Of a DNA stretch of 64,000 nt, positions 25,901-34,699 are shown piece after piece. The notes below the pieces were generated by a model. It saw only the letters and a program-made list of their open reading frames with translations, was not told the DNA's origin and made no database searches. The translations under genes were made by a program, and so were the position numbers. The DNA is taken from assembly GCF_050433395.1 (NCBI RefSeq), contig NZ_JBNPXH010000002.1, forward strand, positions 1 through 64,000. Direction: 5' to 3'. Source of the stretch: Mobilitalea torta. Its GTDB lineage: Bacteria; Bacillota; Clostridia; Lachnospirales; Lachnospiraceae. Within the stretch, counting starts at the first letter, position 1. Every line of letters starts with the position of its first letter.

Positions 25901-27144
25901 TGGCTATTTGCCTCCTTTTCATAAAAATTGCCCGCCTGTGAGAGCGGGAGCATATTGCCATTCACAAGATACAAATCGCCACCTTCTTCCGTAGGGATGC
26001 GATTCATATTCTCCAGTTCACGAATGTCATTTGCAGACATCCACCCATTTTGCCTTCCGACTGAATAGCCATTCATTCGGCTCTGGTAATCACCACGTAG
26101 CAACCCATCCAGATTAAACTTAATAAACAGTGTTGTTTTCTCAGATGGTAGAATTAACGCTTGTTGTAGGCTTTGTTCCCATCGAATCACCCATGGATCA
26201 AGCGTGTATTTTACAAACTCCAAAGACTGTTGCTCGATGTTGGAGAAGCTGGATTTTTCAAGGTCACCCACCATATGAGGAGGTACACGAAAGATACGTG
26301 CAATTTCGTTGATTTGGAACTTCCGTGTTTCAAGAAATTGTGCCTGTTCAGGCGGGATACCAATGGCTTGAAACTTCATACCCTCTTCCAATACAGCAAC
26401 CTTATGAGCGTTTCCGCTTCCTTGGTAAGCACTGTTCCAGCTATCTTTCACCCGCTGAATATCCTTGATTACCCCTGGATGTTCCAGTACACCACCCGGA
26501 TTTGCACCATTAGCGAAAAACGTAGCACCATATTCCTCTGTGGCTAATGACATACCAATAGCGTTCTTAGCCATTGCTATGGGGCTGTAGCCAATTAGTC
26601 CATCAAATCCAAGACCAGGAATGTGAAGAACTTCATCTTTGCGGAGTGTGACATAACCGCCTTTGGGATTTATACCACTCTCGTCAACATCACGATAATA
26701 TTTATAAACCAACTCTCCATTTTGGGTTCGGTTAACTTCCATCTTGCTTGGTAGTAGAGGATAAAGTGCAATTGCCTCACCACGCCCGTTTCGGACAATC
26801 TGTGCGTAAGCATTTCCCCAAAGTAAAAGATGACTCATCAGCGTTTCTCGAAACACAAATGAAGTCATCTCTGGATTTGGTTCATCATGAAGAAGGTGAT
26901 ACAAAGGATGAAAAGGAATTCTTTCTTTCCCTCCATCTGAACGATATCTGTAAACGTGCAATGGAAGTCCTGCTATAGCTTCAGCTAGAATTCTCACGCA
27001 TGCATATACGGCAGTTGTTTGCATGGCGGATCGCTCATTGACCATTTTCCCAGCAGTTGTTCCGCCAAACAAAAATGAAAAAGAACTACCTACACTGTTT
27101 TGCGGTTTATCTCTTGATTTGAACATTCCTTTTAATAGATTCAT
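25897..27144 (-). CDS. phage portal protein
   Basis: A 415-aa HK97-type portal (VYACVRILAEAIAGLPLHVY; TLMSHLLLWGNAYAQIVRNG; RIFRVPPHMVGDLEKSSFSN). Twelve copies form the ring through which DNA enters the head. The ATG at 27144 follows GGAGGTGACGC; a longer frame to 27183 has no ribosome site and would overlap the moron terminator. In related phages the portal gene directly follows large terminase; here about 1.3 kb of extra genes intervenes. Confidence 0.95.
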   Translation of the reverse strand: MNLLKGMFKSRDKPQNSVGSSFSFLFGGTTAGKMVNERSAMQTTAVYACVRILAEAIAGLPLHVYRYRSDGGKERIPFHPLYHLLHDEPNPEMTSFVFRETLMSHLLLWGNAYAQIVRNGRGEAIALYPLLPSKMEVNRTQNGELVYKYYRDVDESGINPKGGYVTLRKDEVLHIPGLGFDGLIGYSPIAMAKNAIGMSLATEEYGATFFANGANPGGVLEHPGVIKDIQRVKDSWNSAYQGSGNAHKVAVLEEGMKFQAIGIPPEQAQFLETRKFQINEIARIFRVPPHMVGDLEKSSFSNIEQQSLEFVKYTLDPWVIRWEQSLQQALILPSEKTTLFIKFNLDGLLRGDYQSRMNGYSVGRQNGWMSANDIRELENMNRIPTEEGGDLYLVNGNMLPLSQAGNFYEKEANSQ

Positions 27145-27172
27145 AAGCGTCACCTCCGAATAAAAATCGCAT

Positions 27173-27200
27173 GAAAAAAGCACCTCATTATGAGATGCTT
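27173..27200 (-). terminator. terminator of the two-gene moron
   Basis: On the minus strand AAGCATCTCAT / ATGAGGTGCTT (one G-U pair) is followed by TTTTTT. It lies between the 122-aa moron gene and the portal gene and would insulate the moron from the late structural genes. Confidence 0.8.
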
Positions 27201-27235
27201 ATAGAATTTAAGTATTTACTTAAAGATTGCTTTAT

Positions 27236-27604
27236 TTACTCATTATCCTGCATATTTTTTGTCTCATAATCATCTAGAAATTCCTTTAGATGGTCGAATC
27301 TTGTTAAATATTCCCTTGCCTTGCTATGAGACGTTTTTAAATCATAACCTTTACCTTCGAAATGTTCAACCAGAGCAGAATGGTACCTAACTCTTCCTTC
27401 ATCGCCGTCTGTTAGAACATCGATTATGTTTAAACCTATCCAAGGATTGTTGCCAATAAATATGGAATCCGTGAAATAAGTATCAACCGTATTAACATTA
27501 GGGTAATTATTAGATAGCCAATTTATGAACAATCGCTTTAAACGGTCTTTTTCAAAGTTATTTCTCTTCTTCGTAAAATCTATGCTGCTTAGCAACTCAT
27601 ACAT
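27236..27604 (-). CDS. 122-aa protein, second gene of the moron
   Basis: Not recognised. It is a soluble, charged protein, with aromatic residues in the middle (NVNTVDTYFTDSIFIGNNPW) and a helical acidic C-terminus. It has no signal peptide or membrane helix. GGGGGTGAGAGT precedes the ATG. It is 37 bp downstream of the DUF7662-like gene under a shared promoter, and is followed by its own terminator. Such insulated genes within a phage structural operon are usually expressed in the lysogen and alter the host or exclude other phages. Confidence 0.7.
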   Translation of the reverse strand: MYELLSSIDFTKKRNNFEKDRLKRLFINWLSNNYPNVNTVDTYFTDSIFIGNNPWIGLNIIDVLTDGDEGRVRYHSALVEHFEGKGYDLKTSHSKAREYLTRFDHLKEFLDDYETKNMQDNE

Positions 27605-27640
27605 ACTCTCACCCCCATTAGTTTAAGTTTGTAGTAATTT

Positions 27641-28393
27641 TTAAATCTCAGGCATTATGAATTCGCCACTATTTATGCGTTTTAATAAATCATTAGCAGT
27701 CTCATATGCATCATGGAAATCATTTTTTAACCTATCAGAGTTTGCTGCAACCTCTAATGCTTGAACTGCTCTTCCAGATTCAATAATCCTCCATAGAGAA
27801 TTCACACGGGTTCGAGTACCTCCTTCATCTTTATCAGCATTTTCTCCTTTATTATAGATTTCACTTATTAATTCTGCTTTTTTTGTATTATCTTTCAATT
27901 CATCAATGCGTAAGAGAAAGGCTTCCATATACAGTGCAACAAACCATAGACCCGCTGAGCGATATGCTTTTTGAAACTGTGCCTCAGTAATAAACTTTGA
28001 AATTTTTATTCCTTCCTTTCCATATTGCCTTTTTTGCTCAAATACAACAAATCCTTCATCTATATTGACTTCAACAGTTTCATAACCTACACCCATCCAA
28101 CTTAAGGCAATTGAATGAGAAGTTGTATTCGACCAAAATGCCCTATGCGTATATGCTGATGGAGGTAATTCAAAGCCAAGCATCTCTTCTATATCATCAA
28201 AAGTCAATCTCACTCTTGGTTTTTCACTATCATGAAGGTAATCAGATAGTAATCTGTATTTCTTACTTGGCGCTTGCAGTTCATTCATATCTTCTGATTC
28301 TGTTATTTCATTATTGCTTTCCAAATATGCTACCTTTTCTTCCAATACACTAATTCTGTTCAGCATTTCTAATATCACACGGTCGTAATCCAT
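27641..28393 (-). CDS. DUF7662-domain protein, first gene of the moron
   Basis: A 250-aa protein. Residues 1-30 form a short coiled coil (LNRISVLEEKVAYLESNN). Residues ~45-125 match the DUF7662 pattern (KYRLLSDYLHDS; LTFDDIEEMLGFELPPSAYT; HRAFWSNTTSHSIALSWMGV), a winged-helix-like module seen in bacteria, phages and defence neighbourhoods. The C-terminal ~120 residues are helical and unassigned. AAGGAGGG lies 6 nt before the ATG. It is driven by a consensus promoter at 28422-28450. The function of the domain is not established; DNA binding is plausible. Confidence 0.75.
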   Translation of the reverse strand: MDYDRVILEMLNRISVLEEKVAYLESNNEITESEDMNELQAPSKKYRLLSDYLHDSEKPRVRLTFDDIEEMLGFELPPSAYTHRAFWSNTTSHSIALSWMGVGYETVEVNIDEGFVVFEQKRQYGKEGIKISKFITEAQFQKAYRSAGLWFVALYMEAFLLRIDELKDNTKKAELISEIYNKGENADKDEGGTRTRVNSLWRIIESGRAVQALEVAANSDRLKNDFHDAYETANDLLKRINSGEFIMPEI

Positions 28394-28421
28394 AACAATC
28401 CCTCCTTATATTATTAAGGCT

Positions 28422-28450
28422 ATTATAGATTACATTTCATGACATGTCAA
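28422..28450 (-). promoter_or_regulatory. perfect consensus sigma-A promoter of the moron
   Basis: On the minus strand TTGACA (28450-28445), exactly 17 nt, TATAAT (28427-28422). The -35 hexamer is embedded in the palindrome TGACATGTCA, a possible operator. It is the strongest promoter I found in the prophage and lies within a late operon. Confidence 0.9.
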
Positions 28451-28482
28451 TACTATAAATGTATTTTTAGTATTTTCCATGA

Positions 28483-30138
28483 CTAAAAGACAATTAATCC
28501 ACGATTATCATAAACAGAATTTCCTGTTCTACTACAACGAATAGCTCTATCCAGAGCCATAATTGTTGCAACTGCACCATCTATCTTTTCTGTACTCTTT
28601 TCCTTATCCGGCTTAATGTTTCCTGCCGGATCAGTTCTAATAAAGATATTATCCATCATCCATCGAAGTACTGGGTGTCCACCGTGAGCAATTTTCTCTT
28701 CCAGTGTCAACTTCATTAACTCTTTCGTTGGTGGTGACATATCTTTAAATCCTTGACCGAATGGAACAACTGTTAATCCTAGACCTTCTAGGTTCTGCAC
28801 CATCTGAACTGCACCCCAACGGTCAAATGCTATTTCAAGAATGTTATACTTCATCCCCAACTCTTCAATAAAGTTTTCAATGAAGCCATAGTGAACCACA
28901 TTACCTTCTGTAGTTTGTAAAAAGCCTTGTTTTTCCCATATATCATAAGGTACATGGTCTCGTCTCACTCTTAGTTCGAGGTTATCTTCTGGTATCCAAA
29001 AATAAGGTAGAATGATATATTTGTCATCTTCATACTCTGGTGGAAAGACAAGAACAAAAGCAGTTATATCTGTAGTTGAAGATAGGTCCAAGCCACCATA
29101 GCATTGTCTACCTTTAAGACTTTCTGAGTCTACTACAAAAGCACATTTATCCCACTTCTCCATAGGCATCCAACGAACTGATTGTTTCACCCACTGGTTT
29201 AATCTAAGCTGCCTGAATAAGTTTTCTTCCGCTGGATTTTGCCTTGCACTTTCACATGCAATTTGTATCTTTTCAATATCTACCGTAATACCCATTGAGG
29301 GGTTGGCTTTCGCCCATACTTTCGGATCTGTCCAGTCTTCGTCTTCATCAGCGCCGTAAATGACTGGATAAAATGTGGGGTCAACCTTTCGCCCATCCAG
29401 GATGTCCTTGGCCTTTTGGTGTACTTCATAGCATATGGAGTGCTGATCATTTCCGGCAGTAGTAATTAGGAAATACAGCGGTTGCTTTCTTGCATCTCCA
29501 GAACCGTGAGTCATAACATCAAAAAGCTGACGGTTTGGCTGTGCATGTAACTCATCGAATACCACTCCATGAACATTTAAACCGTGCTTTGTATATGCCT
29601 CAGCAGAAAGAACCTGATAGAAACTTCCAAGAGGTTTATAAACTAACCTCTTCTGAGAAAGCACAGGTTTTATTCTAGCTTTAAGTGCAGGGCACTGCTC
29701 TACCATATCTACTGCCACATCAAAAACAATGGAGGCTTGTTGACGGTCAGAAGCACAGCCATACACCTCACCACCATGTTCGTAATCACCACATGTAAGA
29801 AGAAGTGCTACTGCTGCGGCGAGTTCAGACTTTCCTTGCTTTTTAGCTATCTCGATATAGGCTGTATTAAACTGACGATAGCCATTTGGTTTTATAACAC
29901 CAAATACATCTCGAATAATTTGCTCTTGCCAATCGATTAGTTCAAAAGGCTGACCATACCATTCTCCCTTAGTGTGCTTTAAACAATTTATAAAGGCCAC
30001 TGCTGTATCAGCCGAGTCCTTATTATAAACCGAACCATCTGCTTTGAAGATGGTCGGCTTGTATGTCTTTAGTTTTCGTATCGCCGCCACCTCCCCCGAG
30101 GATACTGAAAAAGGAACCCCATAAGAGTTCCTTTTCAT
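28483..30138 (-). CDS. terminase large subunit
   Basis: A 551-aa terminase. The ATPase shows an atypical Walker A region (YIEIAKKQGKSELAAAVALL, ~residue 93), Walker B GVVFDELHAQPN (~190) and the coupling motif ITTAGND (~222). The nuclease domain has GGLDLSSTTDITAF (~349) and DRWGAVQMVQ (~443), with a late Asp in EKIDGAVATIMALDRA (~520). It packages DNA into the prohead with the small subunit encoded at 34700-35278. The two are separated by methyltransferases and small genes. Confidence 0.96.
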   Translation of the reverse strand: MKRNSYGVPFSVSSGEVAAIRKLKTYKPTIFKADGSVYNKDSADTAVAFINCLKHTKGEWYGQPFELIDWQEQIIRDVFGVIKPNGYRQFNTAYIEIAKKQGKSELAAAVALLLTCGDYEHGGEVYGCASDRQQASIVFDVAVDMVEQCPALKARIKPVLSQKRLVYKPLGSFYQVLSAEAYTKHGLNVHGVVFDELHAQPNRQLFDVMTHGSGDARKQPLYFLITTAGNDQHSICYEVHQKAKDILDGRKVDPTFYPVIYGADEDEDWTDPKVWAKANPSMGITVDIEKIQIACESARQNPAEENLFRQLRLNQWVKQSVRWMPMEKWDKCAFVVDSESLKGRQCYGGLDLSSTTDITAFVLVFPPEYEDDKYIILPYFWIPEDNLELRVRRDHVPYDIWEKQGFLQTTEGNVVHYGFIENFIEELGMKYNILEIAFDRWGAVQMVQNLEGLGLTVVPFGQGFKDMSPPTKELMKLTLEEKIAHGGHPVLRWMMDNIFIRTDPAGNIKPDKEKSTEKIDGAVATIMALDRAIRCSRTGNSVYDNRGLIVF

Positions 30139-30153
30139 AAATGTTGTTTGATT

Positions 30154-30333
30154 TTATTTGACTTCACCCGTAAGAATGAAGCGAACATAATCATCTCTAT
30201 GTTCCGATAGGTAATCAATCAATTCATAGTACCCATCACGTTCTGCAATATCGATAACAACAGGAATGTCAAACATATTGGTTTCACCTGTTTCTCGAAT
30301 TGCTAGTATTTGATCTTTAATTTCTTCGGTCAT
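30154..30333 (-). CDS. DUF5049 small phage protein
   Basis: A 59-aa protein (MTEEIKDQILAIRETGETNM; FDIPVVIDIAERDGYYELID; YVRFILTGEVK) that matches the short DUF5049 proteins encoded near terminase in clostridial phages. GAGGAGG lies 6-7 nt upstream of the ATG. The ATG overlaps the stop of the preceding 35-aa gene (ATGA). Function unknown. Confidence 0.8.
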   Translation of the reverse strand: MTEEIKDQILAIRETGETNMFDIPVVIDIAERDGYYELIDYLSEHRDDYVRFILTGEVK

Positions 30334-30437
30334 TCATCATCCTCCTCTGCTGAGTCGTTAACAGCGTTTCGTAAGATATCAATATTAAATACATCTTTGT
30401 ACGGAGTGTAATCTACACTATCTTTTATTATTTTCAT
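30330..30437 (-). CDS. 35-aa phage peptide
   Basis: A short acidic peptide (MKIIKDSVDYTPYKDVFNID ... ending EEDDE) whose stop overlaps the start of the DUF5049 gene. No ribosome site is evident; instead a 10-bp inverted repeat AGGACTAAAT / ATTTAGTCCT (30438-30461) abuts the ATG, so expression may depend on coupling or be controlled by the hairpin. Kept because of the 4-nt overlap and position. Confidence 0.45.
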   Translation of the reverse strand: MKIIKDSVDYTPYKDVFNIDILRNAVNDSAEEDDE

Positions 30438-30461
30438 AGGACTAAATGTGTATTTAGTCCT
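30438..30461. repeat. perfect inverted repeat between DUF4314 and 35-aa genes
   Basis: Arms AGGACTAAAT and ATTTAGTCCT with a 4-nt loop, spanning the stop codon of the DUF4314 gene and ending next to the following ATG. There is no T-tract, so it is more likely an RNA-level or operator element than a terminator. Confidence 0.5.
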
Positions 30462-30681
30462 TGATTTTCCGACAGGAATCCTCACCAAAGACTACACCTA
30501 AAGAACTTCCTCTGTCCCATTTTACATGAATTGTTCCAATATCATCGACACTGGTAACTGTCCCTTTATCTCCAGGTTGAAGATTCGTATATGGATCATC
30601 CATTTGGATAAGAACCACTCTCGTTCCAGGTGTGTAATACTCTTTAAGTTGTTTCAACATTTCCGGATGAATTATCTTCAC
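30454..30681 (-). CDS. DUF4314 small phage protein
   Basis: A 75-aa protein (TPGTRVVLIQMDDPYTNLQP; GDKGTVTSVDDIGTIHVKWD; GSSLGVVFGEDSCRKI) of the DUF4314 type, a small SH3-like beta barrel common in phages. It overlaps the upstream 230-aa gene by 4 nt. Function unknown. Confidence 0.85.
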   Translation of the reverse strand: MKIIHPEMLKQLKEYYTPGTRVVLIQMDDPYTNLQPGDKGTVTSVDDIGTIHVKWDRGSSLGVVFGEDSCRKIKD

Positions 30682-31370
30682 GATTGCTCCACCTCCCCAG
30701 CCATTGATTGCGTACTTTTAAAAGCAGAACTTCCTGTTAACTTGGAAAGTAAAATCTTACGATCTACCTTATATTCTGAGCCTATAAAACCAAGGCGAAG
30801 GAGAAAACATCGAAATGCATATTTTTCATTTTCCACTTCTTTAGATGTAGCCGATATTCTCACCTGCTTCTTTGCCATTTCACATAATGCTGAAATAAAA
30901 TGTGTATAAGCTTTGACCTCATCTGAAGTTGAGTTAAAAGCAAACCAAGGAAATCGAAGTGTTTCTTCGGTCTGCTCAATCCGAAGTGAAGAAACACTGA
31001 GTGCTTTCTTAATTAGATACCCTTTACTTTCGATTAGCTTTTCAAAATTTGCAAAAGCAGTATCAGTGAAACCCTCCTTCAGCATCTCGATTACAAGCAA
31101 GTCACAAGCGTTTGTGTTGCCCTGTGTTGCGCTTTCAGGCTCTTCAAAGGCAAACCCTCGACCTGCAAGTTTATCAAGTAGTGTTTCCACCGTTTCGCTG
31201 TCTGCTTGGTCATCAATGATAAGTGTTCCTTCCTTATCCACCTGCAAGCTATCAATATCATAAATGAACGTAGGTGCTCCTCTATAAACTGGTTTTGTTT
31301 CGAGAATCTCACTGATTGCAATCACCAGTGCTTTACGTTCACTTCCTGAACGGTTAAATCTTATTTCCAT
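30678..31370 (-). CDS. conserved phage protein, sometimes annotated virulence-related
   Basis: A 230-aa protein with a recognisable N-terminus (EIRFNRSGSERKALVIAISE; YRGAPTFIYDIDSLQVDKEG). It is widespread in clostridial prophages beside DUF4314 and methyltransferase genes. The label virulence-related has no functional support. It is soluble, with a low-confidence helical C-terminus. It belongs to the small-gene cluster between methyltransferases and large terminase. Confidence 0.7.
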   Translation of the reverse strand: MEIRFNRSGSERKALVIAISEILETKPVYRGAPTFIYDIDSLQVDKEGTLIIDDQADSETVETLLDKLAGRGFAFEEPESATQGNTNACDLLVIEMLKEGFTDTAFANFEKLIESKGYLIKKALSVSSLRIEQTEETLRFPWFAFNSTSDEVKAYTHFISALCEMAKKQVRISATSKEVENEKYAFRCFLLRLGFIGSEYKVDRKILLSKLTGSSAFKSTQSMAGEVEQS

Positions 31371-31474
31371 ATCTCATACCACCTTTCTTTTTGGTAGTGT
31401 TATATATCACTCTAAACCGAGTAAATAGCAAGTAGTATGTAGATTAATTCTTACATTCTACTGCTGAAACAATA

Positions 31475-33295
31475 TCAAGAAGAAAGTTCTACAATTCCAG
31501 CCAATACATAACAGACGCATGGTAAGGCAACACCGTTTCCCCACATTTTATATTCCGCTGAATCAGAGTGTGGGTCTTGCAACCATTTGATAATTTGGCT
31601 CCGAGATTTTGGTTTCGAAGTAGTCCCGATGATTTTTCGGTGCGTTTCAAATACATCAGACCAAAACAAAATATCTTCTTCTGTAGGATTTTCTATTCCA
31701 AGGTCACTACACCACCAATCTGGAAAACCTTGTAGTCTTGCACACTCAGTTGGTGTCAGTCTTCGCACAATATATTCCGCACCTGCAGTATCATTAATTA
31801 ACGGAGGGTCTTTATAATCTGTTGCCACAAGTGTATTAGCAAGTTCCATTTCAGCATTGGTAAAAAACGAAGCCTTGCTTGATGAATAGGTTGGAGTGGC
31901 TACAGCACTTGGCCCCTGAGCATTTAGTGTTGAAGAGATACCCGCTTCACTGATACCTAAGTTTCTTGCAAAGTTCTGTCCACAATTAAATGTTTCTCGA
32001 TCAATGGCATAAACTACAGCATGCTTATCTACGGTATTTAAGGTGAAAGAAACATCCTCGCTCACACCGTCTCCTTGTGGACCATTGCAATCTTTTCTAC
32101 CAATCATGGATCCTTGCAAAGCAACCACAGCGATACCACCTTGGTTACATGTTGGATTTCCTCCGTTACAATCCACGGTTCGAGAGGTATTAGCCTCATA
32201 GAAACCACTACTTGGGTTATCGGATTTCATTGAGTTACTATCTTTAGCACATATTCCAAAAGCAGTCGGTACAAATAAGGTCTGATCATTATTGCAGGAA
32301 ATCGTGGCTGACTTATTATCCTGAATTAATGCTCCCTTACCACCACCTTCACAGCCGCACCGAATTTTTAATGTCTTAGGTGTTTCTACAACAAAGGGTT
32401 GATTATTACCACCGGTTCCAAACTTGGCAAGAACTGTCTGTGCTGTTTCCAGTGGTCCCACATATCGGCTGTCCTGTGAATGGTTTTCAAATACAAGTGG
32501 AGGATGATTAGCTTTAGCACGAAGCGTACTAGTCATATCCTCAGTAACATCCATACGGTTTCCGCCTTGGTCATTCAGACAGACTGTGCCTGTTTCTCCA
32601 ATGCTACTTTTAACATTGTTGGTAGTTCCTTGCCACGAACAGAAGCTCTGCGGAGAATACCCTGACATGCCTTCGGACTCAAATAATATTTTTCCGGCAC
32701 ACCTATCTGTAAAATCTGCGACAAGGTAGATACGTTTTCTTCGTTGGGGAACTCCCCAATATTGCGCATCAAAGGTTCTCCATGCAATGGAGAAATCTCC
32801 TCCCACGATTTCTCCTGCGTTAAGCCATTTGTTAGGTTTAGAAATAGATATGGTTTCATCTTTAACTCTTGCGATACTTTCAAGGACTGCTTTGAAGTCC
32901 TCTCCCTTATTTGAGGAGAATGCTCCTGGCACATTCTCCCACACGATAAATCTTGGATATTCGCCATTTGTAGCATACCTCATTTCTTTGATAATTCGAA
33001 TTGCCTCATAAAAAAGGACGGATTGTTTTCCGTCCAGTCCAGCTCTTTTGCCTGCCACTGACATATCAGTGCATGGTGAGCCAAATGTTATAATATCAAC
33101 CGGTTCTAATACAGAACCATTTAGTGTACTTATGTCACCATAGTGCTTCATGAAAGGCAGTTTCTTTGTTGTTACCCTAATAGGAAAAGGCTCTATTTCC
33201 GAAGACCAAATGGGTATAATACCATTTAGCACTCCACCCAGGGGAAATCCTCCACTCCCATCAAAGAGACTGCCAAGCGTAAGATTACGCTTCAT
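31475..33295 (-). CDS. phage DNA (cytosine-5) methyltransferase
   Basis: A 606-aa C5-MTase. Motif I GSLFDGSGGFPLGG, motif IV with the catalytic Cys GSPCTDMS (~residue 72), motif VI WENVPGAF (~143), motif VIII WGVPQRRKRIYLVAD (~180) and motif X region RLTPTECARLQGFPDWW (~520) are all present. A large insert of ~300 residues with repeated T-x-C-N-G-like strands lies in the target-recognition region. The ATG at 33295 is inside the end of the upstream ParB-MTase gene. It probably protects phage DNA from host restriction; no cognate endonuclease is adjacent. Confidence 0.93.
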   Translation of the reverse strand: MKRNLTLGSLFDGSGGFPLGGVLNGIIPIWSSEIEPFPIRVTTKKLPFMKHYGDISTLNGSVLEPVDIITFGSPCTDMSVAGKRAGLDGKQSVLFYEAIRIIKEMRYATNGEYPRFIVWENVPGAFSSNKGEDFKAVLESIARVKDETISISKPNKWLNAGEIVGGDFSIAWRTFDAQYWGVPQRRKRIYLVADFTDRCAGKILFESEGMSGYSPQSFCSWQGTTNNVKSSIGETGTVCLNDQGGNRMDVTEDMTSTLRAKANHPPLVFENHSQDSRYVGPLETAQTVLAKFGTGGNNQPFVVETPKTLKIRCGCEGGGKGALIQDNKSATISCNNDQTLFVPTAFGICAKDSNSMKSDNPSSGFYEANTSRTVDCNGGNPTCNQGGIAVVALQGSMIGRKDCNGPQGDGVSEDVSFTLNTVDKHAVVYAIDRETFNCGQNFARNLGISEAGISSTLNAQGPSAVATPTYSSSKASFFTNAEMELANTLVATDYKDPPLINDTAGAEYIVRRLTPTECARLQGFPDWWCSDLGIENPTEEDILFWSDVFETHRKIIGTTSKPKSRSQIIKWLQDPHSDSAEYKMWGNGVALPCVCYVLAGIVELSS

Positions 33296-34553
33296 CTGCA
33301 GCCACCTCCGGTATATCATGATATCTTAGTTCAGAACCATTTCTTAATAGAAATACACCATCGGAAGAACCTACCTGCTCAATATATCGTTTTACAATAA
33401 CATCGCAATACTTTTCATCGAGCTCTATGGTATAGCAAATTCTATCTGTTTGCTCACAAGCAATCAATGTACTACCGGATCCGCCAAATGGATCAAGAAT
33501 GATTGAATTTGTCAAACTGGAATTCCCGATTGGATAAGCAATAAGTGCAACTGGTTTCATCGTTGGATGGTCTGCATTTTTACTCGGCCTATTAAATTCC
33601 CAAATAGTCGTTTGTTTGCGGTCTGAGTACCACTGGTGCTTTCCATTTTTCTTCCATCCGAAGAGGATTGGTTCGTGTTGCCATTGATATGGACTTCTTC
33701 CCAGAACAAGACTTTGCTTTTTCCAAATGCAAGTACCACTTAAATAAAAGCCTGCATCTGAGAAAGCTTTTCTAAAGTTAAGTCCTTCTGTATCAGCATG
33801 AAAAACATAGATAGAACCGTCATCCGCAAGGCATTTCTCCATATTGCTAAAACTGTCAAAAAGGAAATGAAAAAAGGCATCTGCAGAAAGATTATCATTT
33901 TGTATCTTTCCTGCATTGCCTTCATATTTCACATTATAGGGTGGATCAGTAATGATTAAATTTGCCTTTTTACCATCCATTAATTTCACAAAGGATTCTG
34001 ATTTGGTGCTGTCCCCACATAAAAGCCGGTGTCTACCCAAAATCCATAAATCACCTTGCTTCGAAATTAGTGGTTTTTTCAGTTCTTCATCAACATCAAA
34101 ATCATCTTCTTTTACATCTTCAGTGGTGTTTAAAAGTGTATTTAATTCAGCCTCATCAAATCCTAAAAGGTTGAGATCAAACTCAAGTTCTTTTAGGCTT
34201 TCCAATTCTATGGATAGTAAATCCTTATCCCATCCTGCATCTTCAGCAAGCCTGTTATCTGCAATAATGTAAGCTTTCTTTTGTGCCTCCGATAAATGGT
34301 CAACAAATACACATGGCACTGTTTTTAGACCATCTTCTTTTGCAGCTAATACTCTGCCATGTCCAGCAATTATGTTATATTTTCTATCAATCAAAATCGG
34401 ATTCACAAAGCCGAACTCCCTAAGACTTGACTGTAGTTTTTTTATCTGTTCTTTACTATGGGTTCTTGAATTATTCGCATATGGTACAAGTTTTGATATT
34501 TCAACCTGCTGCATTTCTTGTGTAAACTTCTTTTCATTATCCAAGTTAATCAC
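33285..34553 (-). CDS. ParB-domain DNA methyltransferase (N6-adenine/N4-cytosine)
   Basis: A 422-aa fusion. The N-terminal ~150 residues are a ParB-like nuclease fold (SKLVPYANNSRTHSKEQIKK; IIAGHGRVLAAKEDGL). The C-terminal part is a beta-class MTase with DPPYNVKYEG first (~residue 202) and LDPFGGSGSTLIACEQ later (~350). It starts at GTG 34553, overlapping the preceding small gene stop (GTGA). It is common in phages next to the small terminase. It modifies adenines or N4-cytosines; specificity is not readable. Confidence 0.93.
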   Translation of the reverse strand: MINLDNEKKFTQEMQQVEISKLVPYANNSRTHSKEQIKKLQSSLREFGFVNPILIDRKYNIIAGHGRVLAAKEDGLKTVPCVFVDHLSEAQKKAYIIADNRLAEDAGWDKDLLSIELESLKELEFDLNLLGFDEAELNTLLNTTEDVKEDDFDVDEELKKPLISKQGDLWILGRHRLLCGDSTKSESFVKLMDGKKANLIITDPPYNVKYEGNAGKIQNDNLSADAFFHFLFDSFSNMEKCLADDGSIYVFHADTEGLNFRKAFSDAGFYLSGTCIWKKQSLVLGRSPYQWQHEPILFGWKKNGKHQWYSDRKQTTIWEFNRPSKNADHPTMKPVALIAYPIGNSSLTNSIILDPFGGSGSTLIACEQTDRICYTIELDEKYCDVIVKRYIEQVGSSDGVFLLRNGSELRYHDIPEVAADEA

Positions 34554-34696
34554 TCCCGTCTTAGTAATTTGATAAGACCTTTATTCGCACCTAAAATATC
34601 TCCTGCGATTGCTTGCCCACGAATTGTTTTATACTGTTGTGTAGTTAATCTGTCCCTTTGCATCTTTAAATGCTTTAAAAACATATTAAGAGTCAT
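34550..34696 (-). CDS. 48-aa phage protein
   Basis: A small basic protein (MTLNMFLKHLKMQRDRLTTQ ... ending NKGLIKLLRRE) between small terminase and ParB-MTase genes, 3 bp from the first and overlapping the second by 4 nt. The sequence pattern (QQYKTIRGQAIAGDILGANK) recurs at this position in related phages. Function unknown. Confidence 0.75.
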   Translation of the reverse strand: MTLNMFLKHLKMQRDRLTTQQYKTIRGQAIAGDILGANKGLIKLLRRE

Positions 34697-34699
34697 ACG

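Noticed and set aside
30678..31370. Virulence factor
   Set aside because: The label used for this family in databases has no functional basis visible here; treated as a conserved phage protein.
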